From positions 744,001-808,000 of the forward strand of contig JACKQL020000007.1 of assembly GCA_018296165.2 (NCBI GenBank): a stretch of DNA of 64,000 nucleotides. Direction: 5' to 3'. A model generated the notes under the pieces. That model saw only the letters and a list, made by a program, of their open reading frames with translations. It did no database searches and was not told where the DNA came from. This document shows positions 46,101 to 55,858 of the stretch, in pieces (positions within the stretch are counted from its first letter, which is position 1; each line of letters starts with the position of its first letter). The translations under genes were made by a program, and so were the position numbers. The DNA comes from Termitomyces sp. T153. Taxonomy: Eukaryota; Basidiomycota; Agaricomycetes; Agaricales; Lyophyllaceae.

Positions 46101-47636
46101 TTGGAGAATACATCCTCAAAGTCATGGAGGTGATTAGGAACAGTGCTATAGAAAGGCTTGGGCTGTGAATTTGCTACAAATGCCTCAGCCAAATGCTGAG
46201 AAGTTGTCTGACTAGCCCAAATCTCTGCCACTGCAGGAGGGAGGCAGAGGGTTGTAGCATAGATCCAATCACCCACCTCTATATTCTCATCCAAAGACTC
46301 TGCATCTGGAGTACGGGTCCATTCTCCTCCTCCTTCCTCTTTTTCTGGAGATTCACACTCAACACCTTGGACATTCTCATAGAGGGCCTTTTTATAAGGG
46401 AATGCCAGAGGGGGGGGGACTCAGGAGGTCAAGATCAGCATAAGGGAGATGCCCAGCATGACAAGCACACACAGCAGCATGCTCACAAACTTTGGCTCTC
46501 CGCTCTATACAGGCTTCTTCTGCACAGGTAATGCAGCGATGTGGGCAATGACTCATCTTCATCTCACCCTTAGTCCAGTCAATCTCTGGATTGTATTCAT
46601 GTAGCCAGGTGAACTCCAAGATCATGTCTTGCTTTCCCAAACTAGTGATGGCAAAAGTAGCTTGCTCTGAGTAGTCTTGGTAGTGGAGGACCAGGTCCAC
46701 TACAGGGCAAATAGAGCCAGTTTCATTGAGTGTGCCATCAACATTGTATACAGGGATAGGATGAGAAAGGGGGTGAGTGGTCAGGCAGTGTCATTGCACG
46801 TAGTCAGTGTCAAGGAAGAGGCCTGTTGCACCACTGTCAAGGAGAGCAACCACACTTTGAATTTGCTAGGTGTCCGTCGTCTCAATCTCTACTTGTAGCT
46901 TCAGGGAGTTGGTAGAAGGGGTGGAAGCAACAATATAACAGTGGGGGAGGTGGCGTTCCCATGCAGGGATGCGAGGGCATGTGCTGAGGAGTGTGTTTCT
47001 GGCTGAGACTTTAGCTGAAGAGGGAGTTTGTACGTCTGAGGAGGGGCTTATTGTTTCAAGCATAGTATCAACAATGGCAATGGATATATTTGATTCTATG
47101 GACAGAGGAGCAAAACAATTAGTACTGGGCAATGGGGGCATACTGGTCATCTGTTGCCCTTTTAAAAATCCTCAGACTCTGTAGAAACCTCCTCCAATCC
47201 ATTGGCCACTTCTTCAGAATGGACAGCTATAGGTGCATCTGGAGAGGGAGTTTCTGTGGCATCCTGGGCTGCAAGGAGTTGGATGAGCAGCTCTTCTTGC
47301 TCTGATGCTAACAAGTAGCAAACTTCTAGCCCTTGAGGACAGTAATGAGCAAAATGACCTGCCTTCCCACAGCGTCAACACAGCAAGGAGGTGGTGGACT
47401 GCTGTCAGGAAGCATCAACATCCATAGGGACTCCTTGGAGTAGGGAGTGCAGGGGAGCAGCATAAGGCATAAAGGAAGGAGCTGCACCTGGTCATGAGGA
47501 TGCTGGTGCAGGTGCAGAAGAGAGAGCTTGGTGGTGAACTCTCCACAAGAAAAAGGGAAGGTTGGGGGTTGCATCCACCACAGCTCATGTTGCAGTTCCA
47601 TGAGCTGCCACTGCTCACGTGCCATGATTTCAGATG
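43181..47636 (-). pseudogene. Gypsy copy 1 protease-RT-RNase H-integrase-chromodomain, disrupted
   Basis: Reading from high to low coordinates: the gag tail (EQWQLMELQHELW) near 47620; a protease with LLDSGATGLFLDT near 46800; RT from 46294 ([45 protein letters not shown]); RNase H (FHVEADSSDFATGAVLSQQS, TDHKNLEYF); an integrase zinc finger (HYDSQVAGHP to CDLCL); and the integrase core with DFIVELP, SDWSPQF and DRQTEHVNQELE. It ends in a chromodomain (EYEVEEILNSRVFRGK, VKWKGYGIEDISWEP). From 46294 to 43181 all parts are in one frame, broken only by stops. The last 456 codons (44551-43181) are fully open. Upstream parts shift frame. YLDD and the integrase acidic residues are retained. Confidence 0.9.
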
Positions 47637-47729
47637 CAGACAAGGTGATTGTATACAACAGTGAGGGGGAGGAGTTCAAGCATTGGCGCTGAGCTGGTGC
47701 TATATACTGGAGTAGTGAGCAGTATTGAC

Positions 47730-49260
47730 TTATTTTCTCAGGGTGGCTGACAGAGTTTTGTAGAGTTGTCCACAGCAGTGGTGAGTTCCTCGGGGGGTCC
47801 TAGGCAGGCCAAATTCCATCCTGTGGTGCCCTGATCGGCGGCAGGGGATGCAGAAGGGGTCCCACTGTTGCAGCAAATCCCTCAGGCAGAGGTGACAGTG
47901 GAGGAGTTTGCAAGGGTGTTGGTGTGGGCTCGGAGCCTCCCAATGCTGGAATGGTGCCAAAACAAGGCCCTAATGAGTCTTTGAGTTCTCTTTTGTTGCG
48001 TGTGCTGATCTGTTGTTTTTAGTGTATTCTCTGTATGCGGCGGGGCAAGGCCTGTGTTTTTGATGCACCCTCCATGGGCTTGCAATGTGATACTTCCATT
48101 TGCCTTCCATATCATGTGAGCCATAAGAAGTGCTTGATTTTGTTGGAGTGATGAGCGGCGTGTGTTGCTGTGGAGCAGGGGTGGAATAAGGACTGGGTGT
48201 GGGGTCAGCTGGGCGAGGCATGGAAGACCCAGGTGTTGGAGGAGGGGAGCACAGGGTGGTCTGTGGGGCAGATGGGGCCTCTGTGGAGTGGGTGGAGGAA
48301 GGGGGTGTCCTTGGTGGTGGACCGTGGGAAGCAGAGAGCTTCCCCACCATTGGGGGCAGGGCCCAGCAAGAGGCCACGGGGGCATGAGCCAATGGTGGGG
48401 CCTCCAGGGTTTCACATTTACTCTCCTACCCCAGGTGTGCTCTTGGAATGGGCATCAAGTTCTCTGAAGCCCCTGCCTTCAATCACAGAGGTCTTCCTTC
48501 ACAAGCAGGTGGAGGTTCTAACAGTGGCATTGACAGCATGAGAGGGGGAGCTTTGATGGGCGAGAGAGGATCGAGACGTGGTGCAGGCAGAGAAGGAGGC
48601 ATTGGAGTGGGTGCAAAACACCTTGGTGTGAGTGGCAACAGAGTGAATGCCAGAGATACAGGGCTTGTGGGAGCGTCTGATGCAGTGGGAGGTGCGGCCC
48701 ATGGAGGAGGTGGAGGAGTGGGGAATGGCACCAGAGGGTGGTTCACTATGGGCAGAGTTGGAGGCAGCAAGGTGGAGGGAGGATTGGCTGGCCAATGAGG
48801 CTGCTTTGGGGTACATAGGGATCCTTTGTAAGTGTCATTCCCAATTCCCTGTCTGTTACTAAAATGGGTTGTTTTTGGAGTCAGGCTAGGTGTGGGAGCA
48901 CTGGGTTTTCTTGGATGGTGCCTTCACAGCATTTGCGTTGATCCAGGATGGGTTGGTGCAGATGTCTGTGGGTCAGCCTCCAGAGTTGCAGCAGGGGATG
49001 GTGAGGGTGGGGAGGTTGCTGGTGGGGCATTGGTGGCATAATGCAGTGGCCCCGGGGTCATAGTGGGAAGTGGCAGCGGATGCAGGGGAGGCTTTGCTGG
49101 GGTTAGCAGAGGTCTTGGCAGTGGTGCGGGCCCAGATGAAGATTGATTTGGGAGTGGGGGTGGTGGGGGTTCCAGGGAAAGAGTGAAGGGGTGGTCGGGC
49201 CCCGCTTCTTGTTGTCTTCAAGTTTGCTGCCCTATTCCACCTTGTATTATATATTTTTTA
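47730..49260 (+). pseudogene. Repeat-gene family relic 'A' (cysteine-motif/ALIQDG type)
   Basis: On the + strand near 48021 an acceptor (TTTTTAG) introduces CILCMRRGKACVFDAPS with further Cys/His pairs, a C-x2-C-x6-C-type motif. Next come GPSKRPRGHEPMVGPPGFHI, LKPLPSITEVFLHKQVEVLT, a Glu-rich helical stretch ending LWAELEAARWREDWLANEA, then ALIQDGLVQM and LLVGHWWHNAVAPGS. The same blocks occur in relic B, split around the 13.6-kb element. Stops and frame changes occur between blocks. The basic cysteine motif suggests nucleic-acid binding, but no family is recognised. After the inferred inversion is undone it would lie on the - strand. Confidence 0.55.
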
Positions 49261-51131
49261 TACTTTCCAATGCATCTCCATCATTCCTGAGTGTGTGAAG
49301 TGAGACTTTAACTTGTGTGAGGGTGAGGTAAGTGAAACATGCAGGGGTGCTGGTGGGAGTTGAATCCCTAGTGGATCCAGAGGCAGAGGCTAAGCCCACT
49401 AATGCTGTCTGTGTTGGCTAGTCCTGGGGTTGTTGGGATGAGGCAGAGCACCATAGGAAGAGTTCTCAAGGTTTAGCAGGGTGTTGGGAGTCTTCCTGCA
49501 GAGTTCCATGGCGTTTTTGGGCAGCATTGCTGGGTTTGACTCTCGGGGTCCCGGACTCAGGGTGTAGGGGTTTTCTTCAGTCTGCGGTGGAGATGTGCAT
49601 TGTGCTGGTTCAAGGGGGTGGACCTCCAAGTCTTTGACATGTGCTTGGGGTGGTTGGGGCTTCAGTCTTTTGTTAGTGTGGCTGGCAGAAGGGGCAGAAG
49701 TCTTCTGGCAGTCTGGCCTTTATGCTGACATAGGTGGCAGAGTGACGGAGGTCCTTTTTAACAGTCAGTGGTGGGAGTGGCAGGGTGGAGTTTGTCCTTG
49801 GGGCATAGTCGGTCAGAGGAGGGAGTCCCTAGTGGCTTAGTGGCAGAGCCTCTGGGGTAGAGTGGTCCCTGTAGTAAGTTGGCAGGAGGCTGTTTTCCAT
49901 GCCATCTATGCTGTGGGTTTGGTCATCATGGAGGCAGAGGTACTCTCTTAGGGTGAGGGTTGCAATTCCTTGGTTGGGAGTGCCTGGAGGTTTACGTTTG
50001 GGTAGAGTTATGCATGGTGGGGTTTTGTCAAGCTCCAGAGTATTGTATTCAGTGAAGGGCACTCAGAATTGAGCTGTGTTGCACTCTGGAGTGTTGGTTC
50101 TGGTTGAAGTTGTGCTCCAGAGTATTGTGTCTATGAGTGGGCATGCTTGGGTAGTGCTTTGGTGTGCTCTGGAGTGTCAATAACAAGGGGGCAGGGTTTG
50201 GGGTGATCAGTCCTGACCAATTCCTTCTGGTCTGGAGTCGAGGTTTGTGGGTTCTAGGTCATCTACGTGACATTGCTTTCCTAGCCAAGGGTAAGTCCAG
50301 AGATGGACAGAGGGGTCTTACGTATTTCTGACACTCTCTAGAGTCTGGAGATCTGTTGGGGCTGTATTGGTGGATGCTTCTTTGGGCAGGGGCAGTGCAG
50401 GAGTTGGTTGGGGAATGGTTTGCCCCAGTGAAAATGCTTCAGGGCTCGTCCCATGGGTTGTTCCTTCTGGGGTAGGTGCTTCTTTTGTCTGGAAAAAAGT
50501 TAGCAGTCCCAGAGTCAACACGAGGGTCACCTGGTGGGGAGTTCATTGGTTGTATTGGCTTTGGGGGTGGTGCAGGGCAGAGGAAGGGGTCCGAGGCACA
50601 TTTTGTTGGTCCGCCATTCCAAGCGTGAGTACCAGGGGTCCAGGGTCAATGGGGAAGTTGGGATTGTGTCTTAACTTGTTGGCGGAGTTGTGTTGCAAAT
50701 CAGAGGGGAAGCTCCAAAGTGGGGGTTTTCCTCACTGAGCAGCAGAGTTGTTGTGTAGGAGTGGTGGTGGCTCCTAGAACCAAGCTTGGATGGGGGGAGC
50801 TGGTCTAGCTGTCTTCCAAGGTTTTGGGTGAGTCTGGCCATCATCCCTCTGTGCAAAATATTTGCTGCATATGGAGGGGGATGGTCATTCACAATTGCTA
50901 GAGAGCAGTGGGAAAGTCGGTTATGGGGGAGCATTGGTTTGGACTCCCCAAGAGTCATGGCAGGGTCGGGGCAATTCTTCATTTGTGCTCTGGAGCGGTC
51001 CAGAGGCTGTTGCGAATGTGGGTGGGGGTTGGTCACTTCTGTGGAAGGTATCATTGGTCCCTTGATTGTTGGGGCAGAGTCTGTGGGGCTGCTTCATTAT
51101 TCTTGGCGTTGGGTGTGGTTGGATTTGCCAG
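49261..51131. other. G-rich non-coding region
   Basis: Long low-quality open frames on both strands have no recognisable content. The + strand is rich in GGTGGG/CTCTGGAG words, the complement of the style seen at 41.4-42.9 kb. It is best read as the interior of the 13.6-kb element in inverted orientation. Confidence 0.45.
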
Positions 51132-51304
51132 TATCAGGGGATGTCTCACTTGTTTCCCCTTCTCCTCCTCCAGTTCTTGTCAGATTTGCTCCATTATAGT
51201 TTTCCTTTATTCTCCTTCCTTTTCCCTATCTATTGGTCCTAGTTTCAGCCCTCAGGCTGCACCAGTTCTCTGTCAATAATTCAGACAAGTGTGGCCCTTT
51301 GACA
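51132..51304 (+). repeat. 5' LTR of Gypsy copy 1 (now on the + strand)
   Basis: 173 bp, from TATCAGGGGATG (TG changed to TA) to TTTGACA. TTGCC lies next to it on the left, two bases away, and TTGCC also adjoins the far end of the 3' LTR at 42914-42918 on the - strand, as expected for the two sides of one insertion. Confidence 0.78.
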
Positions 51305-51687
51305 CTGCCACTGGCTTATGTAACTGCTGACCAATTGCTGACACATCACTTGGGTCTTTTTTCTCTGTCATACTGTACAGTTGTTTTTCATGCTTCTGAA
51401 GCCTCTGAAGCGTCACACCTGGCCTAGGGAATCCCCAGACTTGTTCTCTTTGGATTTTGATTTGCCAGATGAGTAGTTATCTCAGTAGACACTGTACAGT
51501 ACTGAATAGACTTTGGATTTCCCTTTGCCAGCTGAGTGATTGAGCCCCAGCCTCCAGAGGTCGCCCTTACAGCAGAACAAGTCTCCAGATTTGGTCTGGG
51601 AGCCCCCTTTTTGGTTACTTGAGCTTCTACTTGGTTCCTCAAAAGGTCTCTCCCCCACCAGTGTCTTAGTGCCCCTGTGCTCTTCCT

Positions 51688-52534
51688 ATGACCCAGCCAA
51701 CTCCTCCAGCACCTCCCCCTGACGCTTCAAGCCCCCAGAATGATGCCTGGAGTTGTTTACTGTCCTTAGAAACACAGGTTCAACTTACCCAAGCCTCCCT
51801 TACTTTCCACATGGCTGAACTCACTGGACTCCATCAAACTACTGAAGCAGTGTCCCTTTCTCTACAAGCCCTTCTGGAATGTCTCCCCCTTGCTCCTACC
51901 ACTCCTTTGATGCCCCCAGCAGATGCAGAACAGTTTGTGTCTGCACCTAGCTCAGGCTTGTTGGCTCCAGCTGCTGCAGAATGGTTTGCATCTGCATCTG
52001 GCTTAGGCCTTTCAGCTCCTTGTTCCAAACTCCCTTGTCCTGCACTCCCTGATGTATACAATGGAGATTGTAAGGCTGGAGAACATTTCTTCCAGTCCTG
52101 CATTACCTATATCCAGCTGAGTGGTGAAGCCTTTACCTCGGACACCTTGAAAATTGCCTGGATCCTCTCCTACATGAAGGCTGGTCAAGCCTCAACTTAT
52201 GCACTGCATATCTTCGGACACCCAGGAGGAGTGGAGAGTTTCTCTAGCTGGACAGAGTTTGAGAAGGAGTTTCAAGCAGAGTTCTTCCCCCTTGACCCAG
52301 CCAAAACTGCAGCACTTTTCCTTTGAGACCAAACTCAGTATGGTCAAGGAAAGCAGTCACTTGATGAGTACATTGACTCCTTTCGTGCCTTAGTTGAACA
52401 GGCTGTATATCCAGATGGTCTACAACTCTGCCTAACCTTCTGTGACAGACTCCACCCCTCTCTCAGAGATCATATAGACAGCATGGCAGAAGGGCATCCA
52501 GATGATGAGCAGGTTGATACCTGGTACAAGGACA
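51688..52534 (+). pseudogene. Gypsy copy 1 gag, 5' half
   Basis: ATG 51688 opens a gag frame with DAWSCLLSLETQVQLTQASL, a Ser/Ala-rich region and the retrotransposon gag core (GEHFFQSCITYIQLSG, WILSYMKAGQASTYALHIFG, FEKEFQAEFFPLDPAKTAA). A TGA at 52324 stops it, with text readable to DTWYK at 52534. There the homology to copy 2 ends abruptly and other DNA follows. The missing remainder starts on the - strand at 47636. Confidence 0.8.
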
Positions 52535-52790
52535 GGGCAGGGGAAGCGGCTGAGTAACTAAGAGAGAGAACATAACAAAAGATTTGGAAAGCCCTGGCAT
52601 ATGTCCAAGGCTTTTTAATTGATTGGGAAGAACCCCCTGATGAAGTGGCAGCCACGCTTTGACTTTGCCTCCCACACTGCCATCACTTGCTGTGGATTGA
52701 TCAATATTACTTGGCTTTGACTCCCACGCCCCCACCAATCCCTGACCTGCTCCCTATGTCTCAAGGGTCTCAACGCTGAAGGGGGGGTGA

Positions 52791-53846
52791 TGTCACGACC
52801 CGTTCCCTGGACCCCCATACATCACCCAACAACTCCTATCCCCCCAGAACCTCCTCTGATGCTTTGTCAAACTTCCCCAGCACTCTGCACCTACTCTGGC
52901 TAACTCTGATGCATTCTTGGCTAACTCTGATGGCCTCCTGGCCAACTCCAACGTCTTCTCCGCAGTTGGCAGTGCTTTCCCATGCCTGACTCCATTACAC
53001 ATCATCAACTCAACACCCTGGTTCCTCCAACTTACTTTGAAGTATCACAACGACCTTGGAATGGCCTGTGTTACTAATTGATCCCATCAACATATCAACA
53101 TGGCCCTGTCAAGCTCCGCCAAGCCCCGCCGCCACAGCTGACATCCCCTGGAGCTCTCCAGTAGTCAGTATATAAGACATAGAGTAGCTCTTCATACTCT
53201 AGTCTGGATATTACTTATCTTACCTGATGTGTTTCTGATTGTTTCTTCTCGTGTTTTGTGTTTAGTGTTTCATTTTCCTTATTCTCAGTCTCCCAGTCTT
53301 ATCTCGTCTCTATTCCGTTATCATTTCATTATTGTTCCATGTCTCTGCCTGAATCTATTCCTATTCCCATCTCATTTTGTTTGACTCCATCTCATCTCAC
53401 TCAATTCTGTCTATTGTGTTCAAGTCCTCTGAACCATAATGCCCTCACAAACTCTGCAATTACAATTACAAACCTCCGACACTCTTTCACCAACTCTGGA
53501 CCTCACTACATGCTTGGCTCTGAACTCTATCAATCCCCATTGATTCCTCATCAGAACTCTGGCTCCGCTCCCATCATTCGCATAGCCTCTGCCTCCTCTG
53601 CACCCACAATACTCACATATGGACTTATGCCTGAACCCTGCTAAGCCCATCCCCCATTCCTGCAACTCATCCTCTACTCCTTCAGACCTCCCCGGACTTG
53701 CTTGGATCAATTCCCACTAACTATCCTCACAAGTCCCCAGTGTTTGGAACACCTCCAAGTGCTCAGTTGTCAGTGCAGGAAATCACGTCTGCCTAGTAAG
53801 GGCTTGCCCAGTGTAGCTGAGCCCCCATGGTCAGCGGAACCTGACA
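52791..53846 (+). repeat. 3' LTR of the 13.6-kb element
   Basis: 1056 bp, TGTCACGACCC to CCTGACA. It is shorter than the 5' LTR by internal deletions. Confidence 0.88.
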
Positions 53847-54900
53847 TAGAGTCTCTCATTGCCCCCCTACTCCTTGCTCCACCCATGCCTCCAGCTATCC
53901 CAGCTACTTCCACAGCCTCTAAACCTCCAACACTTGCTTGATAGCTGCCTGCATAACAATGTCTTGATCCCTCTGTGCTATATCTGTCTCTCTATACTGC
54001 ATTCTGATTTCTCTGCATTGCATCCCAATCCTCCTCAATCCTCCAAAGCTCCTCCTTGCAAGTTACCAACATCCTCATCAATTACTCTACCTGTCAATAC
54101 AAAAGGGTCTTTGTAATTGACCTAGAGGCCTTCTCCAACTGCACCAGAAGGGCTCCTGATCTAGAGGAGTATATATGAGGTCCAGGAGAACCTGTCATTG
54201 ACTCTCCACTCCACAGTCTTTTGCTGGGCCCCACCTCTAGCAACAGAGCCTTCTGCTTGCTCTTGTTATGTGCTGCTGGGGCCTCCTCCCTCTGCACACC
54301 CCATAGAGGCCCAACCTTGCCCATTAGTTGCCCCACACTTCCCTTGCCTTCTACTCTAGACTCCCCATCCAACACCCTACTTCTCCATCCCTCCTCTAGC
54401 TATGCCACCACCCAATCTTGGTCCTATTCTTGTTCTGCAGCAATGCAGACTGCATGCCAACTCAACAAAACAGAGCACTTCTCATGCCTTGTCTGGCATA
54501 GGAGACATACTGACATGTCCCATCATGACCACTGCACCAGTAGCTCAAACTCACACTGCTCCCTGTGCCAGGCACAGAGAGCATACTATATGACTGTATT
54601 AGCCAGAGCTCAAGAAGGCATTACTAGTCACTCACTGAAACTTTTGCTTAGCACCAATCAAGGGTTGGAGGACACTGCACTTGCCCCACCACCTCTGCCA
54701 GCTTCTCTGGAGTCACCTCTGCCTGCACAATGCATAAGGCCTCTGGAACCACCTGTACTACTCCTGGCCCAAAACTTGGTCTTGAAGAATGCACTGGGGC
54801 TGACTGTGCTGAAGCTTTGCCTTGAAATGAAGCTTCAGATAGGCCTGCCACCACTGCAGACAGTTCTACCAAGCTCAAATTAGTAATGTGTCATATAACC

Positions 54901-55184
54901 AGGTCATCACAAGACAACTCACAACTATGATACATTGAGTCTATCTGCCTCTGGTTCCAATGACTATCAAACTCCTCTTGGCAGCTCTCATATTCCACCC
55001 ACAATTGACACAAGTATCATCTAAGGGTGAGAGAGTAGGAGATGCCAACAAGGCTGATGATGATGCTGAAGAAGACATGAGGAAAAAGGTTCAGGAACTC
55101 TGGGGTATATCTGACTCTTTTAATTAATTGGGAGGAGCTGACAAACAGCATTTATACTTTAACTTTGTTCTCCATGCTGCCACC
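54901..55184. other. Repeat remnant before Gypsy copy 2
   Basis: On the + strand it reads EEDMRKKVQELWGISDSFN and HLYFNFVLHAATY in broken frame. This resembles the segment at 52585-52700 just before the 3' LTR of the 13.6-kb element (KPWHMSKAF, FDFASHTAI). Both may be the end of the same interior coding region. Confidence 0.4.
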
Positions 55185-55339
55185 TATCAGGGGATGTCCT
55201 ATTCTCCCTTGGTTCTGTTCTCCCTTCTTATAGTCTTCCTTTATTCTCCTTTGCTTTTCCTATCTGCTGGTCCTAGTTCTAGCTCTCAGGCTGCACTGGT
55301 TCTCTGTCTGTAATTCTGATAAGTGTTGCCCCTTTTATA
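55185..55339 (+). repeat. 5' LTR remnant of Gypsy copy 2
   Basis: About 155 bp matching the 173-bp LTRs of copy 1 with small deletions; TATCAGGGGATG start and TTTTATA end, both decayed. Confidence 0.65.
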
Positions 55340-55858
55340 TGGCCTCTTACTAGACCCCTGGATTGGTTTCTGTATTTTGGGCCTACCACTCATTATAGGC
55401 CTCCCATCTTTGGACCACAAGTATTTTCAACCAAGGGCTATCTGTTAGTTTTATTGGTAGGTGGTCACATGATGGGAATCTAGAGATCAAGGCCATTTAC
55501 AATGGATTTCCACTTTTTGATTAGACTCTGGATTTGGTTATTGTTGGGTGTTTTTTTCAGAAGCTCTAGAGTAAATTTTCTGAACACTGGCATTGGAGAT
55601 CCTTAGACTTGTTCTCTTTGGATCTCCCTCTGCCAAGTGAGTAGCTAGAACTCTAGAACTTCTTGTAGATACTGAATAGCCTTTGAATCTCCCTCTGCTA
55701 GTTGTGTGATTGAGCCACAGCCTCCAAAGGTCACTCTTGTAGCAGAACAAGTCTCTGGATTTGGTCTGGGAGCCTCCTTTTTAATTGCCTAAGTTTCTAC
55801 TTAGTTTCTCAAAAGGTCTCTCCCCCACCAGTGTCTTAGTATCCCCTATATTCCTCCC

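Larger units (their letters stand above)
42919..52534 (-). mobile_element. Ty3/Gypsy chromovirus copy 1, gag and pol halves in opposite orientation
   Basis: The pol half with its 3' LTR lies on the - strand (47636 down to 42919). The 5' LTR and gag half lie on the + strand (51132-52534). Both LTRs are 173 bp. The two coding breakpoints meet within the same few codons of gag, judged by the unbroken copy at 56640. The simplest reading is one Gypsy element in - orientation, later cut by an inversion of about 47.64-52.53 kb. The intervening 47.7-51.1 kb belongs to its host element. Confidence 0.75.
40246..53846 (+). mobile_element. 13.6-kb LTR element with TAGAG duplications, containing a nested Gypsy and an inversion
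   Basis: LTRs at 40246-41368 (1123 bp) and 52791-53846 (1056 bp) begin TGTCAYGACCC and end CCTGACA. TAGAG flanks both ends (40241-40245, 53847-53851). A G-run polypurine tract (CTGAAGGGGGGGTGA) precedes the 3' LTR, which sets the + orientation. A third copy of the LTR stands alone at 59411-60652. Its own interior appears to be the C-rich DNA after 41368, the region 47.65-51.13 kb (now inverted) and 52535-52790. No pol of its own was recognised. Confidence 0.85.
39561..54900 (-). pseudogene. Repeat-gene family relic 'B' (cysteine-mot/ALIQDG type), split by a 13.6-kb LTR element
   Basis: On the - strand the relic reads 54900 to 53847, then resumes at 40245 down to about 39561; CTCTA (TAGAG on +) is duplicated at the break. 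The upstream part encodes EVTPEKLAEVVGQVQCPP and GPSKRLWSGESMTGSPGPHI. The downstream part encodes LANKVALGWQGIMHEFHF, ALIQDGLAQMPRDLLLELKQ and LAGHWWRNVVTPGAWWEVAT. The same blocks occur in copy A at 47730-49260 on the + strand, so both belong to one repeated gene or element family. Frames are broken by several stops. I do not recognise the family, and no catalytic motif is visible. Confidence 0.55.

Noticed and set aside
47882..48415. 177-codon Pro/His-rich - strand frame
   Set aside because: It is the antisense of relic A, whose + strand blocks match relic B; the composition is a shadow of G-rich coding DNA.
48170..48541. Taking the 123-codon + frame alone as a gene
   Set aside because: It is one block of the longer relic A with matching blocks before and after it in other frames; not an independent gene.
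49397..50738. Several 70-120 codon frames on both strands
   Set aside because: No conserved motif, biased by G-rich/C-rich composition, and inside element interior DNA.
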